In this document: piece by piece, positions 1 to 5,648 of the stretch
Layout of the letters: every line of letters starts with the position of its first letter
How positions within the stretch are numbered: position 1 is the stretch's first letter
NCBI GenBank assembly: GCA_946626395.1
Contig: CAMOUF010000213.1
Coordinates: 1 to 5,903 of the forward strand
From: an uncultured Clostridia bacterium
GTDB lineage: Bacteria; Bacillota; Clostridia; Christensenellales; Aristaeellaceae
Direction: 5' to 3'
Length of the DNA: 5,903 nucleotides
Program-made: the position numbers and the translations under genes
Notes under the pieces: model-generated
Databases searched by the model: none
Told to the model about the DNA's origin: nothing
What the model saw: the letters and a program-made list of their open reading frames with translations, nothing else

Positions 1-1
1 A

Positions 2-631
2 TCCACCGCTCAGAAAGACGCCGCGAAGCAGCAGCTGGCATTCAATGCCCTGCAGAGCGTAGCCGCATCGGAGAAAGAGACCCAGGCGGCGAAAATCGCT
101 AAACTGGAAGAAGCGCTGACGGCGGCCAAGGCCGAAATAGCCCAGCAGCAGGAAGCGTTCAGCGCTTTGCAGACCACGGCTGCTGCGGACAAAGAAAGCC
201 AGGCGGCAAAAATCGCGGCGCTGGAAGAAGCGCTGACGGCGGCCAAGGCCGAAATAGCCCAGCAGCAGGAAGCGTTCAGCGCTTTGCAGACCACATCGGA
301 GGCGGACAAGAAAACCCAGGCAGCCAGAATCGCCGAATTGGAAGCGGCTTTATCCACCGCTCAGAAAGACGCCGCGAAGCAGCAGCTGGCATTCAATGCC
401 CTGCAGAGCGTAGCCGCATCGGAGAAAGAGACCCAGGCGGCGAAAATCGCCGAACTGGAAGAAGCGCTGACAGCGGCCAAGGCCGAAGCTGCCCAGCAGC
501 AGGAAGCGTTCACCGCCTTGCAGACCACGGCGGCATCGGAGAAGGAAAGCCAGACAGCGGCAATTGTCCAGCTGGAAGGGACGCTGGCTGAAGCCGGGCG
601 GACGGCGGAAAAACAAGCGGAGGAAAATGAA
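2..631 (+). repeat. Tandem 117-nt (39-residue) coding repeats with a 351-nt higher-order period
   Basis: Five units start with ALQ at nt 47, 164, 281, 398 and 515; a partial unit fills 2-46 and the fifth is degenerate. Sequence 1-99 recurs exactly at 352-450 (offset 351, three units), and 104-177 recurs exactly at 221-294 (offset 117). Identity therefore includes silent positions, which points to recent duplication or gene conversion. The array probably continues left of the window. 39 residues equals four heptads plus one 11-residue step, which fits a nearly straight coiled coil. Confidence 0.93.
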
Positions 632-1630
632 ACCCTGAAGCAGGATTTGTTCCTGGCCAACGCCGCCCTGGTGGTGAACGGACAGCCTGTATCCTGGCAG
701 GCGTTTAGCCAGACCATGGAAGCGTTCGGCTCCGTGCAGGAGGCGGTTCAGGCCGCGCTGGCGGGGGAAGTGATCCGTCAGGAAGCGGCGCGGCAGGGCT
801 TGGAAGGTACGCCGGAAAAAATAGAAGCGGCGCTTTGGGAAGCCGAACTGGAGGATGTTCAGCTTTCGGAAGCGGAAGTGGCGAAAGCCTTGAAAGAAAC
901 ACAGCAGAAAGAAGAAGAACTGGCCCGGGAGCAGCCGGAACAGTACGCGGCGATGCTGGAGCAGGGTCAGGCCGCGGCGGAAACTGTGCCTGCCGGGTGG
1001 CGGTTCATTCAGGATATTCTGGTGCCGGCGGACGCTGACGCCATGGAGGAAGCCCGCCAGGCGCTGGCAGAGGTTCAGCGGCTCCGGGCCGCTGTGGAGC
1101 AGGAGCTGACCGGGCCGGGCAGCAGCAAGCTGGATCTGTCCACCCGCACCATCCGAACCATGGAGCGGGAGGAATACCGGCTCCGTTCGGAAGCGCTGGC
1201 CGCCAAATGGCAGCAGCTGAAAGACCAGGACAAGGAGGCCGCCAAGCAAGCCCAGGCCTTGTATCAGGCCATCCTGTCCGGCCAAATGACAGCGGAGGAG
1301 GGAGCCGGCCAATATCCCAATCCCGCCCAGCCCACGCTTGGCTTCGCGGTGACAGAAGGCGTGGAGCATCCCTCTGCCGGATGGGCCGCCGTCATGGCCC
1401 TGAAAGCCCCCGGCGACATCAGCGCGCCGGTGAAGCTCAGCGATGGCTATCATATTTTCTATTACAGGGAAGAAATTACGGGCGATTCTCCCAGCGTGGC
1501 CCAGGCCCGGGAAGCGCTGCTGGCGAGGATGCTGGAGGAAGCCAAGGCTCAGGCCAAGGAAACGATGCTTCAGCAGTGGATCAGCAAAGCGGACGTGACT
1601 GTGAACCCGGCGCTCCAAATGGAGAAATAA
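2..1630 (+). CDS. Parvulin-type foldase (PrsA/SurA-like) on a repeated coiled-coil stalk, 5' partial
   Basis: The frame is open to the left edge, so the N-terminus (probably with a signal or anchor) is missing; 542 residues are visible. Residues 1-210 are 39-residue Ala/Glu/Gln/Lys-rich repeats with heptad-spaced Leu/Ile/Phe, predicted to form a coiled coil. At about nt 665-690 the motif VVNGQPVSWQAF resembles the SurA/PrsA N-terminal 'NG..I....F' start, followed by helices. A parvulin-like PPIase module begins with RFIQDILV (nt 1001-1024) and ends with TLGFAV, ALKAPGDISAPVKLSDGYHI (to about nt 1474). The C-terminal helix ending in WISKADVTVNPAL is typical of PrsA-like proteins. The family assists folding of exported proteins outside the membrane. 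Two oddities: the usual His of the 'HILV' strand is Asp (nt 1013-1015), and about 60 extra helical residues separate the first strand from the GF strand. A chaperone role with weak or no isomerase activity is possible. The TTG at 167 lies inside a repeat and is not a credible start. Confidence 0.8.
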   Translation, partial: STAQKDAAKQQLAFNALQSVAASEKETQAAKIAKLEEALTAAKAEIAQQQEAFSALQTTAAADKESQAAKIAALEEALTAAKAEIAQQQEAFSALQTTSEADKKTQAARIAELEAALSTAQKDAAKQQLAFNALQSVAASEKETQAAKIAELEEALTAAKAEAAQQQEAFTALQTTAASEKESQTAAIVQLEGTLAEAGRTAEKQAEENETLKQDLFLANAALVVNGQPVSWQAFSQTMEAFGSVQEAVQAALAGEVIRQEAARQGLEGTPEKIEAALWEAELEDVQLSEAEVAKALKETQQKEEELAREQPEQYAAMLEQGQAAAETVPAGWRFIQDILVPADADAMEEARQALAEVQRLRAAVEQELTGPGSSKLDLSTRTIRTMEREEYRLRSEALAAKWQQLKDQDKEAAKQAQALYQAILSGQMTAEEGAGQYPNPAQPTLGFAVTEGVEHPSAGWAAVMALKAPGDISAPVKLSDGYHIFYYREEITGDSPSVAQAREALLARMLEEAKAQAKETMLQQWISKADVTVNPALQMEK

Positions 1631-1640
1631 ACCAAAGAAA

Positions 1641-1685
1641 GCCATCCCCGAAGAAGCGCGGCTGTTTCCTTGGGGATGGTCTTTT
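1641..1685 (+). terminator. Intrinsic terminator after the foldase gene
   Basis: CCATCCCC (1642-1649) pairs with GGGGATGG (1672-1679), with a G-T closing pair at 1641/1680. The internal segment can pair further (AGC/GCT around a GCG loop), and TCTTTT follows directly. It begins 10 nt after the foldase stop codon at 1630, so it separates this gene from the NUDIX gene. The U-tract is short, so some read-through is possible. Confidence 0.65.
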
Positions 1686-1734
1686 GCGGAAATGCCACCA
1701 GGACAACCTTGTTTCAACAATCAGGAGGGTTCTC

Positions 1735-2298
1735 ATGAAATACCAAGGCATCCGGAAAATTCTCGAGGGCAAATTCATCACCCGCTACGATGTGGATTAT
1801 GTGACCGCGGAAGGCCACCCAAAGACCTATGAAATCATCAGCAGAAATAAAAACATTGAAACCCTGGAGCAGCTCCAGAACCGGCAGGCCAACGCCGTTG
1901 TGATGATCCTGACCGATGAAAACGGGGAACGCATCCTCATCAACCGGGAATACCGCATGGCCATGGCCCAGTGGATCTATAATTTTCCGGCGGGCCTCAT
2001 CGATCCTGGCGAAACCCCTGAGGAAAGCGCCAAAAGGGAATTGTGGGAGGAAACCGGGCTTACCCTGACCCGGGTGGACGACGTGCTGGACAACAGCTAC
2101 AGCGCCGTGGGCTTTGCCAACGAGCGGAACGTGACTGTGTTCGGCGTGGCTGCGGGTGAATTTCAAAAGAGCACCTCCGATCAGGAGGAGATCGTTCCGG
2201 GCTGGTATACCAAGGAGGAGATTCGTAAGCTTCTGAAAACGGAGCCCTTTGCGGCCAGAACCCAGGCGTATTGCTATGCCTGGGCCAGGAAGGACTGA
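1735..2298 (+). CDS. NUDIX hydrolase, ADP-ribose pyrophosphatase-like
   Basis: The product is 187 residues, normal for a single-domain NUDIX enzyme of the ADP-ribose pyrophosphatase group, which hydrolyse ADP-ribose or related nucleotide sugars to two phosphates in the cytoplasm. The complete NUDIX box G-x5-E-x7-RELWEE-x-GL spans residues 87-109: G87, E93, R101, E102, E105, E106 and G108 are all present, so metal binding and catalysis should be intact. Before it, NREYRMAMAQWIYNFPAG matches the strand and 'E.PAG' approach typical of the ADP-ribose group. After it, NSYSAVGFANER occupies the place of the group's 'spG..dE' element, with Val where Pro is common, so the exact substrate is uncertain. 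The start is fixed by AGGAGGG at 1723-1729, five bases before ATG 1735. No signal peptide is seen. An upstream extension of this frame overlaps the foldase gene and is not supported. Confidence 0.92.
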   Translation: MKYQGIRKILEGKFITRYDVDYVTAEGHPKTYEIISRNKNIETLEQLQNRQANAVVMILTDENGERILINREYRMAMAQWIYNFPAGLIDPGETPEESAKRELWEETGLTLTRVDDVLDNSYSAVGFANERNVTVFGVAAGEFQKSTSDQEEIVPGWYTKEEIRKLLKTEPFAARTQAYCYAWARKD

Positions 2299-2334
2299 CC
2301 TGTTTTCGCGCTTTTTTCCTTTGTCAACTGACGG

Positions 2335-2365
2335 TAGACACCGGCGGCTTCATTTGCGGTATACT
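2335..2365 (+). promoter_or_regulatory. Candidate promoter for the small secreted protein gene
   Basis: TAGACA (2335-2340) and TATACT (2360-2365) are close to sigma-A -35 and -10 consensus, but the spacer is 19 nt, slightly long. It lies in the 156-nt gap after the NUDIX stop and about 90 nt before ATG 2455. The gap also contains two T-runs (2303-2306 and 2312-2317) without an adjoining stem. Confidence 0.4.
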
Positions 2366-2454
2366 TGCATCAGCAACAGGGAAAAGAAAAACTCCCTGAA
2401 GAAAACGCCGGAAGCGTCGGCAAAAGCTGACGAAGCGAAAGGAGCCTGAAAACA

Positions 2455-2856
2455 ATGATGAAGCGTACTGTTGCTATTTTGATCGTTCTGGTGTCCCTGC
2501 TCACGTCCTCTGTGGCGCTTGGCGCCAGTTACTCCCCTGGCGACCTGATCAAGTTTATCCCCACCAGGCTGACCGTGACCAACAACAGCATCAAGGTGGA
2601 GGGTTACTTTGTCAATATGAACAGCGGCATGAAGGTGCGCAACTTCTATCAGTATAAGATGAAGCTGTACCACAACGGCACGCTGCTGGCCTCCGGCGAC
2701 TTTGGCACCCTGTCCAAGTTCACCGTGCCCGCCATGGGCGTCCGCAGCCATTCCTTCATCTTCAATGGCAGGAACAGCCTGAAGAACGGCACGATCATCT
2801 GTGATGACAACTACTACTGCGTGATCACCAAATGCCGGTTCACCACCGTGCGGTGA
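2455..2856 (+). CDS. Small secreted protein, possibly SLAP-domain-like
   Basis: The product is 133 residues and I do not recognise it firmly. Residues 1-24 form a clear Sec signal peptide: basic MMKR, a hydrophobic core IVLVSLL, then SSVALGA with likely cleavage after G23 or A24. The mature part is beta-rich and basic. The order 'IKFIPTRL...IKVEGYFVNMNSGMKVRN...KLYHNGTLLASGDF...VPAMGVRSHSFIFNG' (residues 32-105) resembles the SLAP domain of Firmicutes surface proteins: an opening strand with 'yP', a 'vegyfvN' strand, a 'vA...F' strand, then 'iPp.s...f.F'. This is an inference from pattern only. Three cysteines near the C-terminus (C116, C122, C127) are unusual for a secreted protein of this type. 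The start is chosen because AAAGGAG (2438-2444) is 10 nt before ATG 2455; ATG 2458 is further from it. The gene appears monocistronic, with a candidate promoter upstream and a terminator downstream. Confidence 0.8.
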   Translation: MMKRTVAILIVLVSLLTSSVALGASYSPGDLIKFIPTRLTVTNNSIKVEGYFVNMNSGMKVRNFYQYKMKLYHNGTLLASGDFGTLSKFTVPAMGVRSHSFIFNGRNSLKNGTIICDDNYYCVITKCRFTTVR

Positions 2857-2893
2857 GAAACGCAGGCTATATCGATCAGTGAGAAATGAACAA

Positions 2894-2938
2894 GCCCTGC
2901 CTGACGCGGGTCCAACGCGGCAGACAGGGCGATTTATT
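2894..2938 (+). terminator. Intrinsic terminator after the small secreted protein gene
   Basis: GCCCTG (2894-2899) pairs with CAGGGC (2925-2930). After one mismatch, CTG (2901-2903) pairs with CAG (2921-2923), and CGCG (2905-2908) pairs with CGCG (2916-2919) around a 7-nt loop. The run GATTTATTTG follows. It lies 37 nt after the stop codon. Confidence 0.7.
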
Positions 2939-2980
2939 TGAATGAAAATCCGGATGAACATGAAATTCAGAAAGGAGCGA

Positions 2981-3194
2981 GAACCCCACCGCCCCCTGTG
3001 GGGCACCTCCCCTGATCGGGAAGGCAAAATAGGCTCCCCAATCAGGGATAGCAGTCGCGCCGTTGCGCTATGCCCAGGCGCGACCACCCCGCGCGGAACC
3101 GATGGTTCCCAGCGCGGCGCTGCCGCCGCTTCCGCTTTGCGGAATAGCGGCGGTGCATTAGAGCTGGCAGCGAAGCTGACTGAGAGGTTTCTTT
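2981..3194. repeat. Composite palindromic (MITE/REP-like) intergenic element
   Basis: The gene-free gap 2857-3266 between convergent genes holds a run of hairpins here. GCCCC/GGGGC (2991-2995/3000-3004) has a 4-nt loop. CCT.CCC/GGG.AGG lies at 3006-3024. GTCGCGCC/GGCGCGAC (3054-3061/3077-3084) is a perfect 8-bp stem. A 12-bp stem spans 3089-3117 (CCGCGC+GGAACC, loop GAT, 2-nt bulge CA). A 14-bp stem spans 3122-3154 (one G-T pair, loop TTT, 2-nt bulge AT). GCTC..AAT (3033-3042) can close against ATT.GAGC (3157-3164) and enclose the last three. The ends, AGAACCCC and (complement) AGAAACCTC, are loosely inverted. The 140-residue-scale open frames across it are compositional artefacts. Segments such as GAGCTGGCAGCGAAGCTGAC resemble dispersed palindromic repeats of gut Clostridia; that is recollection, not a search. 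Nothing recognisable lies in 3195-3266. Confidence 0.65.
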
Positions 3195-3266
3195 CTAAGC
3201 TAATAGATGAAGCGCCCTGCATTCCTTTGCGCCTGATTAGTTACAAAAAATCGATTGTCTTTTCGC

Positions 3267-4319
3267 TCATTCCCGCAGGGCGAAGGCCGCCTCCTGCAGC
3301 GCCCGGCGGAATTCCCAGGTCTGCTGTGGGTTTTCATAAGGATAGAAAAGCCGGTTGGTAAAGGATACCACGCCGATGTTGCAGTCCCGGGAGAAATAAA
3401 TGCCCGTGCCGGTAAAGCCCGTGTGCCCGCAGCCGTGGGGATAGCTGACCCCTGTTTGAAAGCCCAGCCCCCGGCCCGGGGAATTTGGCTGCTCCCGCTG
3501 GGCGGTAAGCAATAGGGGGACTTCCGTGTTCATGTAAAACCGGCATAGCTTTTCATAGGCCGCGGGGGCGGCGAAAATGCCCGCGTGGCCCGATACGCCG
3601 CCAAAATAATAAAAGCAGTTGCCGTCGTTGGCTTCCCCGGCAACGGGCGCGCCGTGGGGCCGGAAGCCGGAAAAGGCGATTCCCCGCTCCGCGCACATCT
3701 TTTCCTCGATGGCATTGTCATAGCAGGAGGGAATGATGGACTTGGCTTTTTCCGGCCGATAGGCCATATCGCCCAGGCCCAGGGGCTGGACCAATTCTTC
3801 CTGAAGGCACTGCTCCAGGGGCTTTTTGCAGATTTTTTCGATCACCTTGCCCAGCAGCATGAAGTTCAAATCAGAATAGGTCACGCCTCGGGACGGCTCG
3901 GTGTGCTCAAGGGCATAGGCCAATACATCGAAAAATTCCTCTCCCTGCCGGGCGTAAAAGGGATACCAGGCGGGCAGGGTGGAGGTGTGGGTCAATAGCT
4001 GGCGGATCGTAATGCCGTTGATCCGCTGCCGTAAGAAATCATGGGCCTCGATTTCGGGGAGCAGCGCAGAAAGGGCGCTGTCCAGCTGGAGCTTCCCCTG
4101 GCCGATCAAAAGCAGGATCTGGGTGGCGGTGGCGATCTTGGTCAGGCTGGCCACGTCGAAGAGGAAATCCTCCCGGGCGTCTCCAACGCTGGCGGCGGCC
4201 AGGGTTTCTTCTTTGTCAAACACCCGCACGCTGGCGGAGGGGAAATATCCCGCCGCCTGATACCGCAGAAGAATATCCTCGATTTCCCGCTGGATCAATT
4301 GCTTTCTTTCTGGCGTCAT
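3267..4319 (-). CDS. Serine hydrolase of the class C beta-lactamase family, possibly AmiE-like muramyl-L-alanine amidase
   Basis: The product is 350 residues with the full beta-lactamase/penicillin-binding-protein active-site set: S58-L-T-K61 (nucleophile Ser and general base Lys), Y148-S-D (second motif, in YSDLNFMLLGKV) and H299-T-G (third motif, in GHTGFTGTG). The family includes esterases, D-amino peptidases and the Bacillus AmiE amidase, which removes the peptide from MurNAc. AmiE is encoded directly after nagZ in Bacillus, as here, so peptidoglycan-fragment cleavage is the best functional inference; true beta-lactamase activity is less likely. The start at 4319 is supported by AGGGGG (complement of 4329-4334) nine bases upstream and by following the nagZ stop by only 4 nt, implying translational coupling. 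A longer frame to 4439 would overlap nagZ and is rejected. No signal peptide is visible, unlike NagZ and Bacillus AmiE, so it may act in the cytoplasm. No strong terminator is seen after it. Confidence 0.88.
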   Translation of the reverse strand: MTPERKQLIQREIEDILLRYQAAGYFPSASVRVFDKEETLAAASVGDAREDFLFDVASLTKIATATQILLLIGQGKLQLDSALSALLPEIEAHDFLRQRINGITIRQLLTHTSTLPAWYPFYARQGEEFFDVLAYALEHTEPSRGVTYSDLNFMLLGKVIEKICKKPLEQCLQEELVQPLGLGDMAYRPEKAKSIIPSCYDNAIEEKMCAERGIAFSGFRPHGAPVAGEANDGNCFYYFGGVSGHAGIFAAPAAYEKLCRFYMNTEVPLLLTAQREQPNSPGRGLGFQTGVSYPHGCGHTGFTGTGIYFSRDCNIGVVSFTNRLFYPYENPQQTWEFRRALQEAAFALRE

Positions 4320-4323
4320 CGGC

Positions 4324-5487
4324 TCATTCCCCCTGGCGGGCGCGCTTGAACTGCAAAACCCGGTACACGCTTTCGTCGATGCGGCTTTCGGGAATCTCTC
4401 CGGTTTCCACGGCCCGCACCACCCCGTCGAAGGCTTCATAATAATCGAAGGGCATCAGAAGAATATCCGCCCCGGCTTTCAGGCAGGCCACGCAGGCTTC
4501 CGAGGAGGAATACTGTTCCCGGATGGCCCCCATGGCCAGGGCGTCTGTGATGATCAGCCCGGTAAAGCCCAATTCCCCCCGCAGCTTTTCCGTCAGCAGC
4601 AGATAGGACATGGTGGCGGGTTCCTTGGTGCCGGTCACTGTCGGGGCGGAAATGTGGGCGGTCATCACCAGATCGGTTCCCGCCGCGATCCCCGCCCGGA
4701 AGGGAATCATTTCGCAGTCCCTGATCATGTCCCAGGTTTTCATGGTTTCCGCGTAGCCGGTGTGGGTGTCAGTGGCGGTATCGCCGTGGCCGGGGAAATG
4801 CTTAATGCAGGAAGCGACGCCGCTGTCGTGCAGCCCCTGAATGACCTGCGCCACCATTTGGGCGGCGGTTTGGGGATCGTCGCCGAAGGCCCGGTCGCCG
4901 ATCACGGGGTTCAGGGGATTGGTGTTCACGTCCGCCACCGGCGCAAAATCAATGTCCAGGCCATAGGCGGACAGATATTCCCCGATGGTTTTCCCCGCTT
5001 CATAGGCCAGGGCGGCGTCCTTTGCGGCGGCGATCTGGCCCATGGGCGGGAATTTCTTTACGCCAAAGGGTGCAGAATGGTTGGCGATCCGGGCCACGCG
5101 GCCGCCCTCCTCGTCGATGCCAAGCAGGGGCGACAGGGCGTTCAGGCCGTGGAGGTTCTGCGCAAAGGCGCGCAGCTGAGAGGGGGAGAGGATGTTCTTG
5201 CGAAACAGCGCGAAGCCCCCGCAGGGATACTGGGCGTACACCTGCCGCATTTCATCGGTAACCTTGGTGGTGCCGATGATGCTGTTGTCCTCCAGCTCCG
5301 CCGGGCCAAAGCGCCCCTCCAGGGCGTCGGGCCGGATCATAAACAATTGCCCCACCTTTTCCCGCAGGCTCATGCCCGCCAGCTGCGCGGCAATGGGGTC
5401 CTCCTCCGCCCGGGCGGCAGGAGTGAAAAGCAGGCCCAGGCTCAGCAGGGCCGCGGTGGATTTGAGAAGAAAAGAATCGTTTTTCAT
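4324..5487 (-). CDS. nagZ: Secreted GH3 beta-N-acetylhexosaminidase (NagZ)
   Basis: The product is 387 residues. Residues 1-27 are a Sec signal peptide (MKNDSFLLK, hydrophobic core, cleavage after A25-R-A27); there is no lipobox cysteine. The mature part is a single GH3 TIM-barrel domain: LLGIDEEGGRV (121-131), the signature KHFPGHGDTATDTH (229-242) with the Asp240-x-His242 acid/base dyad peculiar to NagZ enzymes, and LIITDALAMGAI (311-322) with nucleophile D315. All catalytic residues are present. NagZ removes the terminal GlcNAc from peptidoglycan fragments (GlcNAc-MurNAc, with or without peptide). Its length equals the catalytic domain alone, without the second domain of Bacillus NagZ. The start is fixed by AAGGAGG (complement of 5498-5504), ten bases upstream. 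It is the first gene of an operon with the serine hydrolase. The signal peptide places the enzyme outside the membrane, as in Bacillus and unlike the cytoplasmic enterobacterial enzyme. Confidence 0.95.
   Translation of the reverse strand: MKNDSFLLKSTAALLSLGLLFTPAARAEEDPIAAQLAGMSLREKVGQLFMIRPDALEGRFGPAELEDNSIIGTTKVTDEMRQVYAQYPCGGFALFRKNILSPSQLRAFAQNLHGLNALSPLLGIDEEGGRVARIANHSAPFGVKKFPPMGQIAAAKDAALAYEAGKTIGEYLSAYGLDIDFAPVADVNTNPLNPVIGDRAFGDDPQTAAQMVAQVIQGLHDSGVASCIKHFPGHGDTATDTHTGYAETMKTWDMIRDCEMIPFRAGIAAGTDLVMTAHISAPTVTGTKEPATMSYLLLTEKLRGELGFTGLIITDALAMGAIREQYSSSEACVACLKAGADILLMPFDYYEAFDGVVRAVETGEIPESRIDESVYRVLQFKRARQGE
4329..4334 (-). promoter_or_regulatory. Ribosome binding site deciding the serine hydrolase start
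   Basis: AGGGGG on the minus strand lies within the last codons of nagZ, nine bases before ATG 4319. It selects the 350-residue product over a start about 40 codons further upstream, which would lie deep in nagZ with no recognisable domain sequence. Confidence 0.75.
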
Positions 5488-5497
5488 GGAACATAGG

Positions 5498-5504
5498 CCT
5501 CCTT
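5498..5504 (-). promoter_or_regulatory. Ribosome binding site of nagZ
   Basis: AAGGAGG on the minus strand, ten bases upstream of ATG 5487. A second ATG at 5494 is out of frame and too close to this site to be used. Confidence 0.85.
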
Positions 5505-5546
5505 ATCAAGGTACAAACGGGATGGGGTCAGTTCAGACGCAAATCC

Positions 5547-5648
5547 TTAGAAGCTCCAAGTTCCAAGCGAATTTTGTCAAACACAAACAGCTGGCCAATC
5601 ATGGAACGCTATTTTGCTTAGAACTTAGGACTATGAACTTAGAACTTC
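5547..5648 (-). repeat. Period-7 repeats in two inverted clusters in the nagZ leader
   Basis: On the plus strand 5617-5648 reads as heptamers of the GAACTTA type (GAACTTA, GGACTAT, GAACTTA, GAACTTC). Positions 5547-5567 read TTAGAAG, CTCCAAG, TTCCAAG, the same family in inverted orientation. Segments 5550-5563 and 5635-5648 are an inverted repeat matching at 12 of 14 positions. In the nagZ transcript the two differences become G-U pairs, giving 14 consecutive base pairs around a loop of about 71 nt. The rest of the leader (5488-5546, 5568-5616 and 5649-5674) shows no other clear element beyond the ribosome binding site. Confidence 0.7.

Noticed and set aside
167..169. TTG as a start for the foldase gene
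   Set aside because: It is a leucine codon inside the repeat unit; the same frame is open back to the window edge with continuous repeat sequence.
2..631. CRISPR-like array
   Set aside because: Units are 117 nt, contiguous, in frame and without unique spacers; they encode coiled-coil protein.
350..1720. Long antisense open frame (456 codons) opposite the foldase gene
   Set aside because: It is a shadow of the GC-rich repeat-bearing sense gene: no recognisable domain, Arg/Gly/Leu/Phe-rich composition, and no ribosome binding site noted.
1207..1734. Long 5' extension of the NUDIX frame (363 codons in total)
   Set aside because: The extension overlaps the foldase gene and the terminator and has no domain sequence; the AGGAGGG before ATG 1735 fixes the real start.
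2321..2365. TTGTCA (2321-2326) as -35 for TATACT (2360-2365)
   Set aside because: The spacer would be 33 nt, far too long; TAGACA at 2335 is the better partner.
2942..3361. Plus-strand open frame of 139 codons across the palindromic element, and the 290-codon minus frame 2350-3222
   Set aside because: Both consist largely of hairpin sequence or antisense to a real gene and have no domain; the second also covers the whole secreted protein gene in antisense.
4654..5496. Plus-strand open frame of 280 codons opposite nagZ
   Set aside because: Shadow of nagZ, which has a complete GH3 signature; Gly/Val/His-rich composition typical of antisense frames.
5575..5580. Perfect TTGACA on the minus strand within the nagZ leader as a second promoter
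   Set aside because: No -10-like hexamer at 15-19 nt downstream.
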